A program made the translations under genes and the position numbers. The notes beneath the pieces are model-generated. The model was not told the DNA's origin. It did no database searches and saw only the letters and a program-made list of their open reading frames with translations. Positions 16,920-25,736 of a stretch of 64,000 bases of DNA are shown here, piece after piece. Every line of letters begins with the position of its first letter. Position 1 is the first letter of the stretch. Where the stretch lies: positions 223,818 to 287,817 of the forward strand of contig MGTX01000002.1 of the NCBI GenBank assembly GCA_001799675.1. The letters run 5' to 3'. Source of the stretch: Elusimicrobia bacterium GWA2_66_18. GTDB taxonomy: Bacteria; Elusimicrobiota; Elusimicrobia; UBA1565; UBA9628.

Positions 16920-17818
16920 ACTCGACGTTGGCCCGAGCGATGGACAGGAACGCCGAATGGGTGGAGGAAATGCTGGAGAAACTCCTCGCCCCAACCCCCG
17001 ACCTCCCGGAGAACCTGCGTAAGGCGATGCGCTACTCCCTCTTCGCGGGCGGCAAGCGCCTGCGGCCGACCTTGGTCCTGGCCGCCGCCGAGTGCTGCGG
17101 CCTCCGTCCGCGCAAGGCGCTCAAGACGGCGGCCGCGTTCGAGATGATCCACACCTATTCCCTCATCCACGACGACCTGCCGGCGATGGATGACGACGAT
17201 CTGCGCCGCGGCAAGCCGACCAACCATAAGATCTTCGGCGAGGCCATGGCTATCCTGGCCGGCGACGGCCTTCTCACCAAGGCCTTCGAGGCCGCGGCCG
17301 CAAACGCGGCGGAGCTTAAGCTGGACGGCGAAGCCGCCGCCGAACTCATTCGCCTCATCGCCTACGGCGCCGGCGGCGAAGGCATGGTCGGCGGCCAGGT
17401 CGCCGACCTCGCCGCCGAAGGCCTCGGCCGCCGTAGGAAGGCGGCGCGCATACTCGAGGCCGTACACCGCCGCAAGACGGGCGCGCTCATCGCGGCCAGT
17501 CTCGACGCCGGCGCCGTCCTGGCCGGCGCCTCCAACGCCCAACGCGGCGCCTTGCGTGCCTATGGCGAGTGCGTGGGCCTGTCCTTCCAGATCGCCGACG
17601 ACGTCCTCGACGTGATCGGCGACAAAAAAAAGATGGGCAAGCTCGGCAGCGACCGCGACAACGGCAAGCTGACCTACGTCTCTCTCTATGGGCTGGATGG
17701 CGCTAATCGTAAAGCCCGGGCTTTAGCCCGGGCGGCGCACGCGCATCTGAAGCTCTTTGGCCCCAAGGCCGAGCTGCTCCACAGACTGGCCGACTACATC
17801 ATCGAACGGGACAAATGA
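16916..17818 (+). CDS. ispA: Polyprenyl (farnesyl/geranylgeranyl) diphosphate synthase
   Basis: The protein is 300 residues. The first aspartate-rich motif is DDLPAMDDDDLRRGKP and the second is DDVLDVIGD; GGKRLRPTLVLAAAE is the substrate-binding N-terminal signature. The medium length and sequence fit IspA-type farnesyl diphosphate synthases, which supply the precursor of squalene. The TTG at 16916 overlaps the hpnG stop and has GGAGG at good spacing. An ATG eight codons later lacks a ribosome site. Confidence 0.92.
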   Translation: MNSTLARAMDRNAEWVEEMLEKLLAPTPDLPENLRKAMRYSLFAGGKRLRPTLVLAAAECCGLRPRKALKTAAAFEMIHTYSLIHDDLPAMDDDDLRRGKPTNHKIFGEAMAILAGDGLLTKAFEAAAANAAELKLDGEAAAELIRLIAYGAGGEGMVGGQVADLAAEGLGRRRKAARILEAVHRRKTGALIAASLDAGAVLAGASNAQRGALRAYGECVGLSFQIADDVLDVIGDKKKMGKLGSDRDNGKLTYVSLYGLDGANRKARALARAAHAHLKLFGPKAELLHRLADYIIERDK

Positions 17819-19701
17819 CCATGGAACTGCTCAATAAGATCGACTCACCGGCGGATCTCAAAAAACTCCCCGTGGAACAACTTCCTCAGATCGCCTCCGA
17901 ACTGCGCGCCTTCATCCTCGACACCGTCTCCAAGCTCGGCGGCCACCTCGGCTCGAGCCTGGGCGCGACCGAGATCACCATCGCCCTCCACTACGCCTTC
18001 GACACGCCCAAAGACCGGCTCGTTTGGGACACCGGACATCAGACCTACGGACACAAGGTCCTGACCGGGCGCCGCGGGCGCATGAGCACCATCCGCCAGT
18101 TCGGCGGCCTCTCGGGATTCCTCAAGCGCAGCGAAAGCGAATACGACGCCTTCGGGGCGGGGCACGCATCTACGGCCATCTCCGCGGCCCTCGGCATGGC
18201 GGTCGCTCGCGACCTCAAGGGCGAGAAGAACAAGGTCGTGGCCATCGTCTCCGACGGGTGCATGACCGGCGGCGAGTCCTACGAGGGCCTGCAGAACGCG
18301 GGACAGGTCCAGACCGACCTCATCGTGGTGCTCAACGACAACCAGATGTTCATCTCCAGCCGCGTCGGCGCCCTCGGGGCCTTCCTCTCGAAATTGCTGA
18401 CCCTCGGCGCCGTGCGCAACGCGGAGCATTCCATCAAGACCTTCCTGGCCCGTTTCCAGTTCTGGGGCGGCTCCATCCTGCGCGTGGCCAAGCGCGCCAA
18501 GGTCCTCCTCTTCCCCGGCATGCTCTTCGAGGAGATGGGCTTCTCCTATTTCGGGCCCGTGGACGGCCATGACGTCGAGCAGCTGGCCCAGGTTTTCAAG
18601 CACGTCAAGCAGCTCAAGGGGCCAGTCCTCGTCCACTGCGTCACCAAGAAGGGGAAGGGCTACCCTCAAGCCGAGGCCGACCCCTACACCTGGCACGGGC
18701 CCGGCAAGTTCGACGTGGCCACGGGCCAGTTTCTCAAAGCTCCCGTCTCGAAGACTCCGCCGCCCGCCTACACCGCGGTCTTCTCCCAGGCCCTCCTGCG
18801 CGAGGCCGAGGCCGACCCCCGCATCATCGGCATCACGGCGGCCATGCCCGAGGGCACGGGACTCGACGCCTTGCGCGACCGCTTCCCGCGTCGCTACTTC
18901 GATGTGGGCTTGGCCGAGGGGCATTGCGTCACCTTCGCCGCCGGCCTGGCCTGCGAGGGCTACAAGCCCGTCGTGGCCGTCTACTCCAGCTTCATCCAGC
19001 GCGCCTACGACCAAGTCGAGCATGACGTCTGCCTCCAGAAGCTTCCCGTGATTCTCTGCCTCGATCGCGCAGGCCTCGTCGGAGAGGACGGCCCGACCCA
19101 CCACGGCGTCTTCGACTTCTCGCTCTTGCGGATGCTGCCCGGCATGACCGTCATGGCGCCCGCAGACGAAAACGAGCTTCAGCATATGCTTCGCACCGCC
19201 CTGCGCTTCGACGGACCCGTCTCCATCCGCTATCCGCGCGGTTCGGGCGTGGGCGTGGCCATGGATGCCCAAGCCAAGGAACTCCCCATCGGCAAGGGCG
19301 TGCGCCTCAAGGACGGCTGCGACGTGACGATCCTCGCCGTCGGAAACCGCGTGCACCCGGCTCTGGAGGCCTCCCAACTATTGGAAGACCAAGGGATATC
19401 CTGCGGCGTGGTCAACATGCGATTCGTCAAGCCCTTGGACGTCGAACTTCTCAAGGAGTGCGCCTCCAAGACCCCGCGCCTGGTCACCGTCGAGGACAAC
19501 GCGCTCCAGGGAGGCTTCGGCTCCGCCGTGCTGGAGGCCCTGACCCCAGGCCGCGCCGAAGTCCTGCGCCTGGGCATTGCCGATCATTTCGTGGAGCACG
19601 GCGCGCCTCACCTGCTCTACGACGCCTTGGGCCTCAGCGCCGACAAGATCGCGCAGCGCGTGGCCGCCTGGGTCCCGGGGAAATCCAGAACCCTCATCTG
19701 A
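17815..19701 (+). CDS. dxs: 1-deoxy-D-xylulose-5-phosphate synthase
   Basis: The protein is 628 residues. ThDP signatures are present: GHQTYGHKVLTGR, SDGCMTGGESYEGLQNAG in the GDG position (S replaces the first G), and YDQVEHDVCLQKLPV containing the catalytic glutamate. GEDGPTHHGVFDFSLLR is highly characteristic of DXS. It makes the first intermediate of the MEP pathway from pyruvate and glyceraldehyde 3-phosphate. The start overlaps the ispA stop (ATGA); a second ATG two codons on is equally possible. Isoprenoid supply is thus co-transcribed with hopanoid synthesis. Confidence 0.95.
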   Translation: MTMELLNKIDSPADLKKLPVEQLPQIASELRAFILDTVSKLGGHLGSSLGATEITIALHYAFDTPKDRLVWDTGHQTYGHKVLTGRRGRMSTIRQFGGLSGFLKRSESEYDAFGAGHASTAISAALGMAVARDLKGEKNKVVAIVSDGCMTGGESYEGLQNAGQVQTDLIVVLNDNQMFISSRVGALGAFLSKLLTLGAVRNAEHSIKTFLARFQFWGGSILRVAKRAKVLLFPGMLFEEMGFSYFGPVDGHDVEQLAQVFKHVKQLKGPVLVHCVTKKGKGYPQAEADPYTWHGPGKFDVATGQFLKAPVSKTPPPAYTAVFSQALLREAEADPRIIGITAAMPEGTGLDALRDRFPRRYFDVGLAEGHCVTFAAGLACEGYKPVVAVYSSFIQRAYDQVEHDVCLQKLPVILCLDRAGLVGEDGPTHHGVFDFSLLRMLPGMTVMAPADENELQHMLRTALRFDGPVSIRYPRGSGVGVAMDAQAKELPIGKGVRLKDGCDVTILAVGNRVHPALEASQLLEDQGISCGVVNMRFVKPLDVELLKECASKTPRLVTVEDNALQGGFGSAVLEALTPGRAEVLRLGIADHFVEHGAPHLLYDALGLSADKIAQRVAAWVPGKSRTLI

Positions 19702-19715
19702 TCAACGGAGGAATA

Positions 19716-20699
19716 ATGCCCCCCAAAGCCCTTTCCACGATCACGGTCGACAAACTCGTGCTGGCCAAGGTCCGCGGGTTCTGCGCGGGCGTGGTGCGCG
19801 CCATCGAGGTCGTCGAGCGCGCCCTGGTACTCTGCGGCGGGAAGGTCTACGTCCGCCATGAAATCATCCACAACCGCTACGTGGTCGAGGAACTGCACAA
19901 GAAGGGGGCCGTCTTCGTCGAGGAGCTCTCCGAAGTCCCCGAGGGCTCCTGGCTGATCTTCTCGGCGCACGGCGTCGGTCCCGACGTCGTCGCCGAGGCC
20001 AAGTCGCGCAGGTTCAAGATCATCGACGCGACCTGCCCGCTGGTGACCAAGGTCCACCTCGAAGCCATCGCGCTGGCCAAGCAGGCCTACACCATCATCC
20101 TGATCGGTCACCGCGATCATGTGGAAACCATCGGGACGCTGGGCGAAGCGCCCGAGCACATGGTCGTCGTCGGCAACGTCAAGGAGGCGGAGACGATCTC
20201 CGTCCCGACGCCGGACAAGGTCGCCTATCTCACGCAGACCACCCTGTCGCTCGACGACACTCGCGAGATCGTCTCGGCGCTGAGGCGGCGCTTCCCCAAG
20301 CTGGTGGCGCCCAAGAAGGACGATATCTGCTACGCGACGCAGAACCGCCAGAATGCGGTCAAAGCCATCGTTCCGCAGGTGGACCTCCTCCTCGTGCTGG
20401 GCGCTCCGAACAGCTCTAACTCCAACCGCCTCTGCGAGGTCGCCCGCTCCAAGGGCATCAGATCCCACCTCATCGAACGGGCCGCGGACATCAAGGACGA
20501 ATGGCTGGAGGGCGTCAAGACCCTGGGCCTGACCTCCGGGGCCTCCGCCCCCGAGATACTGGTCCAGGAGGTCGTGACCCTCTGCAAGGACCGCTACTGC
20601 GTGGCGAGCGTTGAGGAGCTCGAGACGGTCGTCGAGACAGAGCACTTTGGCCTCCCCTATGAGATCGTCAATCTCGTCAAGGCGAAGGAAGGCGCATGA
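19716..20699 (+). CDS. ispH: 4-hydroxy-3-methylbut-2-enyl diphosphate reductase
   Basis: The protein is 327 residues. Iron-sulfur ligands sit in RGFCAGVVRAIE, DATCPLVTKVH and the late cysteine region. HEIIHNRYVVEEL, FSAHGVGPDV, TQTTLSLDDT and GAPNSSNSNRL are the IspH substrate-site blocks. It carries out the last MEP step, giving IPP and DMAPP. GGAGG lies five bases before the ATG at 19716. The stop overlaps the next gene's start as ATGA. Confidence 0.95.
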   Translation: MPPKALSTITVDKLVLAKVRGFCAGVVRAIEVVERALVLCGGKVYVRHEIIHNRYVVEELHKKGAVFVEELSEVPEGSWLIFSAHGVGPDVVAEAKSRRFKIIDATCPLVTKVHLEAIALAKQAYTIILIGHRDHVETIGTLGEAPEHMVVVGNVKEAETISVPTPDKVAYLTQTTLSLDDTREIVSALRRRFPKLVAPKKDDICYATQNRQNAVKAIVPQVDLLLVLGAPNSSNSNRLCEVARSKGIRSHLIERAADIKDEWLEGVKTLGLTSGASAPEILVQEVVTLCKDRYCVASVEELETVVETEHFGLPYEIVNLVKAKEGA

Positions 20700-20893
20700 T
20701 CAAGCCCGGCCAATGGATCCAACCGCGCCACGGCTCGCATGAAGCCTTCGAAAAGGACTATCCCAGGATCGAGGCGACCGGCGTGTCGGTTCTCTGCCCC
20801 GGCTGCCGAGACGCCGTCCATCTGACCCGCCGCACCCAGAGCGCCAAGATCGGGGGCTGGTGCAAACGCTGCAACCGAGGTGTAGGAACATGA
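20696..20893 (+). CDS. Small zinc-ribbon protein
   Basis: The protein is 65 residues with two CxxC knuckles, C34-P-G-C37 and C56-K-R-C59, spaced as in a zinc ribbon. No other domain is present. Its ATG overlaps the ispH stop and its own stop overlaps the next gene, so it is firmly inside the operon and likely translated. It could bind RNA, DNA or a partner protein; a direct link to isoprenoid synthesis is not visible. Confidence 0.7.
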   Translation: MIKPGQWIQPRHGSHEAFEKDYPRIEATGVSVLCPGCRDAVHLTRRTQSAKIGGWCKRCNRGVGT

Positions 20894-21186
20894 CCAAGAC
20901 GCTCATCGAAGAACTCGTGATCGCAAACCCGCCGGTCGAGCCCCTCCCTAAAGAGAAGCCGGAAGAAGAGGCCGATTTGCGTAAACTCTCCCAGAAGAAG
21001 CCCCCCTCCCGCGGCCTCTGCCGCCGCTGCGGCGAGAACAAGCCGATCAACCGCCTTATGCTCTGCTATCCCTGCTGGGTCAAGAGCGAACTCGAGAAGA
21101 ACGGCTGGAAAGACGGCCAGCCGCACCCCGACGAGTGCGGCTGCGAAGGCATCGGCGGGCACAGCCGCAAGTCCGAAGGGAATTAA
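20890..21186 (+). CDS. Small zinc-finger protein
   Basis: The protein is 98 residues. A charged N-terminus rich in E, K and P precedes a four-cysteine finger C44-x2-C47 and C59-x2-C62 (LCRRCGENKPINRLMLCYPC). A terminal CGCEGIGGH adds possible metal ligands. The ATG overlaps the stop of the preceding zinc-ribbon gene. The pair may act together; neither is recognised as a named family. Confidence 0.65.
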   Translation: MTKTLIEELVIANPPVEPLPKEKPEEEADLRKLSQKKPPSRGLCRRCGENKPINRLMLCYPCWVKSELEKNGWKDGQPHPDECGCEGIGGHSRKSEGN

Positions 21187-21209
21187 CCGGCAGAGCCCAT
21201 CCGAGCATC

Positions 21210-21899
21210 ATGATCCTCGCTCTGGCGCTCGGGCTATCCGTTCCGATCTGCGCGCCGCGCCTGCCGGCGGGCGACGGGGTCGCGGCGACTGCGCTGAGGG
21301 CGTTTTTCGACGGATCGCCGCTCGCGCCAGGAGCCGTGGCGTTCCCGCAAATCAGCTCCCTCGGCGGCTATCGCAAGTCTCTCTCGGCGGACTTCCCGTG
21401 GCGGGACAGCCTCCCTCAGACCGAGATCCCCCGAGATCAATGGGAGAGCTGCTGCGGCCACTGGGGGCCTCACGCTCTGCCATATCCGCCGGCCCAGGCG
21501 CCGGACGCTGACGACGGCGTTTCCTGGCTGAGGGACCGCGTCGTGGCCGTCGCGCTGAAATACGTCGGCCTCCCCTATCTGCACAGACATATCCCCGCCA
21601 TGGGCGGATTGGATTGCTCGAACTTCACCGCTTGGGTCTACAACTACGGTTTTGGAATCAGGCTGAACTCGAACGTCCAGCGGCAAGCCGAGACCGCCGG
21701 CCGCCGCCTCGGGCCTGACGAGCCTCTCCGACCGGGAGACCTAATCTTCCTCTGGAACGATGAACGGTCCCGCGTCTCCCATGTCGCGATCTACGTCGAC
21801 GAGTCGACCATCATCGACGCCGCAGCCGGCGGCGTCGCGGTCCGCCCCTTCTCCGACCGCCACCGCGCGCGCCTGGCCTGGACCCGACGAGTCTTCTAG
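21210..21899 (+). CDS. Secreted NlpC/P60 family hydrolase
   Basis: The protein is 229 residues with a short N-terminal hydrophobic signal (MILALALGLSVPICA). The C-terminal NlpC/P60 domain has the nucleophile C136 in GGLDCSNFTAWVYNYGFG and H191 in RVSHVAIYVDE, plus LRPGDLIFLW. Such enzymes cut peptide bonds in peptidoglycan stems. The start at 21210 lies 23 bases after the zinc-finger gene. It may be the last gene of the hopanoid operon or separately transcribed. Confidence 0.82.
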   Translation: MILALALGLSVPICAPRLPAGDGVAATALRAFFDGSPLAPGAVAFPQISSLGGYRKSLSADFPWRDSLPQTEIPRDQWESCCGHWGPHALPYPPAQAPDADDGVSWLRDRVVAVALKYVGLPYLHRHIPAMGGLDCSNFTAWVYNYGFGIRLNSNVQRQAETAGRRLGPDEPLRPGDLIFLWNDERSRVSHVAIYVDESTIIDAAAGGVAVRPFSDRHRARLAWTRRVF

Positions 21900-21958
21900 C
21901 ACGTCTTCTACAGAAGCCCCTGAACCTCGGACAAGGCAGACAGGGGAAGACAAGACCC

Positions 21959-21987
21959 TTGCGATTCCAACTCTGTTGTGCTATCCT
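21959..21987 (+). promoter_or_regulatory. Promoter of the toxin-antitoxin pair
   Basis: TTGCGA (21959-21964) is separated by exactly 17 bp from TATCCT (21982-21987), and the antitoxin ATG follows at 22007. Confidence 0.55.
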
Positions 21988-21997
21988 GTACACAGGA
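21984..21997. promoter_or_regulatory. Palindromic operator overlapping the -10 box
   Basis: TCCTGT-AC-ACAGGA is a perfect 6-2-6 inverted repeat overlapping the end of the -10 element. This position is typical of autorepression by a ribbon-helix-helix antitoxin. Confidence 0.55.
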
Positions 21998-22006
21998 AAA
22001 CACACA

Positions 22007-22276
22007 ATGAACGGAACGACCACTCTGACCATTCGCGTCCCTGTCGCGTTGAAGCACCGACTCGACAAGCTGGCGAAGACCATCAATCGCACCCGCTCAT
22101 GGCTTGCGGCGGACGCGGTCGAGAATTATGTGGCGGATCAAGAGAGTTACGCCGCTCTGTTGGATCAGGCTGAGCATGACGTCGAGGCAGGTCTCTTCGT
22201 GCCCCACGACAAGGTGGCCCGCTGGCTGCTGTCTTGGGGCTCAGACCGCGAACTGCCGCCCCCAGCGTGCAAATAA
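22007..22276 (+). CDS. Ribbon-helix-helix antitoxin
   Basis: The protein is 89 residues. The N-terminal TTTLTIRVPVALKHRLDKLA is a CopG/ParD-type ribbon-helix-helix DNA-binding motif, followed by NRTRSWLAADAVENYV. The C-terminal part (about 50-89) would wrap the toxin. It is expected to repress its own promoter through the palindrome at 21984. The start at 22007 places the ribbon at the N-terminus as in family members. It overlaps the toxin gene by 10 bases. Confidence 0.85.
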   Translation: MNGTTTLTIRVPVALKHRLDKLAKTINRTRSWLAADAVENYVADQESYAALLDQAEHDVEAGLFVPHDKVARWLLSWGSDRELPPPACK

Positions 22277-22545
22277 TCTGGTCGCCGACGGCCATAGCCC
22301 AACTGACCGAGATCCGCCGATACATCCAACGGGACAAGCCCGAGGCTGCTCGGCGCATCGCCGTCAAGATTGTGGCCAGCGCCTCAGGGTTGGCGCGCCA
22401 TCCGCGCTTGGGCCATGGCGGGAGAAAACACGGGACGAGGGAACTTCTCATACCCGGCACTCCCTATCTCATTTCATATCGAGCAGAAGAGGAACGTCTC
22501 GTCATCCTCACGATCTTGCACGGAGCGCGCGGGCGTACTATTTGA
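22267..22545 (+). CDS. ParE/RelE-superfamily toxin
   Basis: The protein is 92 residues. [20 protein letters not shown], then [23 protein letters not shown] and [22 protein letters not shown] follow the ParE pattern closely. ParE toxins poison gyrase; RelE relatives cut mRNA, and which applies is inferred from overall pattern only. A GTG start at 22267 within the antitoxin's last codons is chosen because it begins right at the first beta strand. The 3' end overlaps the convergent orn gene by 8 bases. Confidence 0.85.
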   Translation: MQIIWSPTAIAQLTEIRRYIQRDKPEAARRIAVKIVASASGLARHPRLGHGGRKHGTRELLIPGTPYLISYRAEEERLVILTILHGARGRTI

Positions 22546-23083
22546 AGACGGTCTTGCGATAGTGGCGCAGCTCCTCGATCGATTCGTGCACGTCCGCCAG
22601 GGATAGATGCTGCTTCGATTTTGAGTAAACGTACTTCGAGTCGGGATACCAGCGCTGGACCAGTTCCTTTATAGAAGAGACGTCGATGGAACGGTAGTGG
22701 AAGAAGTCGCTCAGGCGGGGCATGTACTTGACCAGGAAGCGGCGGTCCTGGCCGATGGTATTGCCGCAGAGGGGCGACTTGCCGGGCTCGCACCACGACG
22801 ACAGGAACTCGAGGGTGCGCGCTTGGGCGTCCAAGACGGAGTATCTCGACTCGCGGCAGCGCTGGGTCAGGCCCGACTTGCCGTGCTGGTCGACGCACCA
22901 GGGGTCCATGCCGTCGAGGACCTCGTCGGACTGGTGGACGGCCAGGCACGGCCCCTCGGCGAGGACCTTGAGCTCGCCGTCTGTGACGATCGTGGCGATC
23001 TCGAGGATGACGTCCTTCTCCGGCTCCAGGCCCGTCATCTCGAGGTCGAGCCAGATCAGATTCGTCTCGTCAGGAGTCGCCAT
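22538..23083 (-). CDS. orn: Oligoribonuclease
   Basis: The protein is 181 residues. It is a DEDDh exonuclease with Exo [21 protein letters not shown], Exo II in the region [18 protein letters not shown], and Exo [21 protein letters not shown] carrying the final D. It degrades 2-5-mer RNA, including pGpG, to mononucleotides. A possible -10 (TAGGAT, 23090-23095) ends six bases before the ATG. It is divergent from the lipoprotein operon and convergent with the toxin gene. Confidence 0.95.
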   Translation of the reverse strand: MATPDETNLIWLDLEMTGLEPEKDVILEIATIVTDGELKVLAEGPCLAVHQSDEVLDGMDPWCVDQHGKSGLTQRCRESRYSVLDAQARTLEFLSSWCEPGKSPLCGNTIGQDRRFLVKYMPRLSDFFHYRSIDVSSIKELVQRWYPDSKYVYSKSKQHLSLADVHESIEELRHYRKTVFK

Positions 23084-23109
23084 GCCGCCATCCTACTAAA
23101 TTCGAATCC

Positions 23110-23138
23110 TTGACAGTCCGAACGCGGCTTGATAGACT
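23110..23138 (+). promoter_or_regulatory. Promoter of the envelope-lipoprotein operon
   Basis: TTGACA (23110-23115), exactly 17 bp, then TAGACT (23133-23138). The leader to the ATG at 23179 is about 35 nt and contains a strong ribosome site (CAGGAGGAG). Confidence 0.7.
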
Positions 23139-23178
23139 CCGGGCAACGAAGGGCATGCCGCCCTACTCAGGAGGAGCA

Positions 23179-23757
23179 ATGAACATGAACCGTTTGACGG
23201 CCGCCGTCCTGGCCCTCGCCGCCGCCGCCGCTCTCGCCGCCTGCGCGGGCAAAGCCCCACCCTCTTCGCCTATCGCCAGCAACGCCCCTGAGTGGGTCAA
23301 CAAAGGCTCCGGCGCCTTCAAGGATTCCGCGGGCAAGCAGGTCTTCTACGGCGTCGGCATCGCCCAGGGCATCCGCAACCGCGCGCTCTCCGTCACCGCC
23401 TCGGACGACCGCGGCCGCGCCGAGATCGCCAAGATCATGAACTCCTACGTCACGACGCTGACGAAGGACTACATGGCCTCGGTCACCGCCGGCGACATGA
23501 CGAAGTCGAGCGAGGAGCAGATGGTCTCCTCGACGATGAAGAACTTCGCCAAGTTCACCCTCCACGGCGCCCTGCCGGTCGACCACTGGAAGGACCCGTC
23601 CGACGGCACGATGTTCTCCCTCATCAAGCTCGACATGGCGGCCGTCCAGCAAAGCCTCAACGAGTCCAAGGATCTCGACAGTAAGGTCCGGGACTACGTG
23701 AAAGCCAACGCCGAGAAGGCGTTCGACGAACTCGCGGCCGAAGAAGCCAAGCACTGA
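23179..23757 (+). CDS. LPP20-like lipoprotein
   Basis: The protein is 192 residues. Lipobox LAAC places the lipidated cysteine at C22. The mature part begins near APEWVNKGSGAF, then VFYGVGIAQGIRNRALSVTASDDRGRAEIAK, the LPP20-family pattern seen in outer-membrane lipoproteins (first known from Helicobacter). The C-terminus is helical and acidic. The ATG at 23179 has CAGGAGGAG just upstream, while the longer frame lacks a signal peptide. First gene of an operon of at least five envelope genes. Confidence 0.85.
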   Translation: MNMNRLTAAVLALAAAAALAACAGKAPPSSPIASNAPEWVNKGSGAFKDSAGKQVFYGVGIAQGIRNRALSVTASDDRGRAEIAKIMNSYVTTLTKDYMASVTAGDMTKSSEEQMVSSTMKNFAKFTLHGALPVDHWKDPSDGTMFSLIKLDMAAVQQSLNESKDLDSKVRDYVKANAEKAFDELAAEEAKH

Positions 23758-23758
23758 C

Positions 23759-24358
23759 ATGCGCCTGACAGCTTGGAGCGCCGCGCTCATCGCGGCCCTG
23801 GCGATGTCGGCCTGCGGCGGGACCTCGGTCCAGCGCATGGACGCCGGCGAGGTCAAGGACGTCAGCGGCCGCTGGAACGACACGGATTCGCGCCTGGTGG
23901 CCGAAGAGATGATTTCCGACTGCCTGTCGCGGCCGTGGTACGCCAAGGCCCAGTCCGAGATCGGGAAGAATCCGACGGTGATCGTGGGGACGGTGAAGAA
24001 CCAGTCCCAGGAGCACATCGCCACGGAAACCTTCGTCGAGGACCTGCAGAGGTCGCTCATCAACTCGGGCAAGGTGGAGTTCGTCGCCTCGAAGGGAGAG
24101 CGCGGCGAAGTCCGTGAAGAGCGGATGGACCAGGACACGAACTCCTCCGAGGAGACGCGCAAGGCCCACGGCCAGGAGACGGGGGCGGACTTCATGCTCA
24201 GCGGAGCGATCAACCAGATCGTCGACTCCGAGGGCGGGAAGGCCGTCGTATTCTATCAGACCAACCTCAAACTTCTGAACATGAAGACCCACCAGATCGC
24301 CTGGAACGGCCAGAAGAAGCTCAAGAAGTACGTCACGAAAGCCCGGGCGTCTTGGTAA
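23759..24358 (+). CDS. LpoB-like lipoprotein (penicillin-binding protein activator family)
   Basis: The protein is 199 residues with lipobox MSAC (C19). The mature sequence matches the LpoB fold: VSGRWNDTDSRLVAEEMI, PTVIVGTVKNQSQEHIATETF, then LINSGKVEFVAS and ADFMLSGAINQIVDSEGGKAV. In enterobacteria LpoB stimulates the peptidoglycan polymerase PBP1B from the outer membrane. Adjacency to LPP20-like and COG3014-like genes fits a conserved set of unknown-function envelope genes in many phyla. Confidence 0.85.
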   Translation: MRLTAWSAALIAALAMSACGGTSVQRMDAGEVKDVSGRWNDTDSRLVAEEMISDCLSRPWYAKAQSEIGKNPTVIVGTVKNQSQEHIATETFVEDLQRSLINSGKVEFVASKGERGEVREERMDQDTNSSEETRKAHGQETGADFMLSGAINQIVDSEGGKAVVFYQTNLKLLNMKTHQIAWNGQKKLKKYVTKARASW

Positions 24359-24363
24359 GAGCC

Positions 24364-25713
24364 ATGGGTATCGGACGGCCCCGTCTCTCGTTGGCGAGAG
24401 GCGGGGCCGTCGTTTGCCTGGCCTGCCTCTTGGCCGCCTGCGGCGGTCCCTCCGGCTCGATGCGCAAGGAAGTCAACGCCTTGATCTCGGCGCGCGACTT
24501 CACGGGGGCCGAAGCGCGCATCCAGCAGGAGAAGCTGGGCTCGTACGGCAAGAAAAATCAGGTCCTCTACTACCTCGACCTCGGCGCTGTTCAGCACGAC
24601 GGAGGCAAATATAAGGAAAGCGATCAGAGCTTCGCGGTCGCCGAGACGCGCATGGAGGAGCTCTACACCAAGAGCGTCTCCAAGGCCGCGGGGACCCTCC
24701 TCCTCAATGACAATACGACCGAATACGCGGGAGAGCGTTTCGAGCGCGCCCTGGTCAACGTCTACCGCGCCCTCGACTACCTCTTCCAAGGCGACCGCGA
24801 AGGCGCCCTCGTCGAGATCCGCAAGCTCTCCCGCCTCCTGCAGGAGTATGCCGACGTCTACGGGGCGACGAGCGCCGCGTACAAGGACGACGCCTTCGCC
24901 CAATACCTGGCAAGCCTTCTGTACGCCGACGATGGGAAAGGCGATGATGCCCGCATCTCGCTCAACAAGTCCAAGAAGGTCTACGAGTTCTACGCCGCCT
25001 CCTACGGCACCCCCGCGCCGAACTTCCCCCTAGACGCCGGCGACGCGCAAGCCGGCGGGGAACTGGTCTTCATCCACCTCAACGGCACGGCGCCCCGCAA
25101 GATCGGCAAGTCCTTCTCGGTCGCGTGGAACGAAGCGGTCGTCGCGCTCAAGGCCAGCAAAGACGACGAAAAGGAATCCGCCCAGGCCCAGAACGCCCTG
25201 CGCGCCGGCCTTGTCGGCAACGCCGTCACCGTGGCCTACCCGGCCTACATTCAAGACCCCTTCCAGATCACGGGCTCCCAGGTGGAAGCCGCGGGACGCA
25301 AGGCGGGCACCCAGCTGATGGAGGACGTCTCCGCCATCGCCATGAAGGACCTCGCCGAGCGCCAAGCCCTCATCAAGGTCCGCGCCGTCGCCCGCGCCAC
25401 CATCAAGTTCATCCTCGCCAAGACCGCCGCCGACGCGGTCAAGAAGAAGTACGGCGCCAATTCCTGGCAGGCCCTGGCCGCCCAGGCCGGCGGCTCCGCC
25501 GTCGCGGCCGCCACGGAGATCGCCGACACCCGCGCCTGGGCGACGCTGCCCTCACAGTTCCGCATGGCCCGTCTGCGGCTTCCGCCGGGCAAACACGATG
25601 TGATCGTGAGCTACAACGGCCCCACGGGAGCCGTCATCGCCACCCGGACCTTCAAGGACGTGACCATCCGCCAAGGCGGCCGCACCTACCTTCACGACCG
25701 AACGGCGCTCTAA
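24364..25713 (+). CDS. COG3014-like lipoprotein
   Basis: The protein is 449 residues. A signal ending LLAACGG puts the lipidated cysteine at C26. The N-terminal half is helical and TPR-like (ARDFTGAEARIQQEKLGSYG, LDLGAVQHDGGKYKESDQSF, ALVNVYRALDYLFQGDREGA). The C-terminal half contains LVFIHLNGTAPRKIG and a beta-rich terminal section (RLPPGKHDVIVSYNGPTGAV). This architecture matches COG3014 proteins, whose biochemical role is unknown. The ATG at 24364 is preferred over a TTG at 24352 overlapping the lpoB-like stop. Confidence 0.8.
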   Translation: MGIGRPRLSLARGGAVVCLACLLAACGGPSGSMRKEVNALISARDFTGAEARIQQEKLGSYGKKNQVLYYLDLGAVQHDGGKYKESDQSFAVAETRMEELYTKSVSKAAGTLLLNDNTTEYAGERFERALVNVYRALDYLFQGDREGALVEIRKLSRLLQEYADVYGATSAAYKDDAFAQYLASLLYADDGKGDDARISLNKSKKVYEFYAASYGTPAPNFPLDAGDAQAGGELVFIHLNGTAPRKIGKSFSVAWNEAVVALKASKDDEKESAQAQNALRAGLVGNAVTVAYPAYIQDPFQITGSQVEAAGRKAGTQLMEDVSAIAMKDLAERQALIKVRAVARATIKFILAKTAADAVKKKYGANSWQALAAQAGGSAVAAATEIADTRAWATLPSQFRMARLRLPPGKHDVIVSYNGPTGAVIATRTFKDVTIRQGGRTYLHDRTAL

Positions 25714-25736
25714 GAACCGACTCGATGAGAGAAACC

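Noticed and set aside
17845..19377. 510-codon minus-strand frame across dxs
   Set aside because: dxs on the other strand has full catalytic motifs; this frame is an artefact of high GC.
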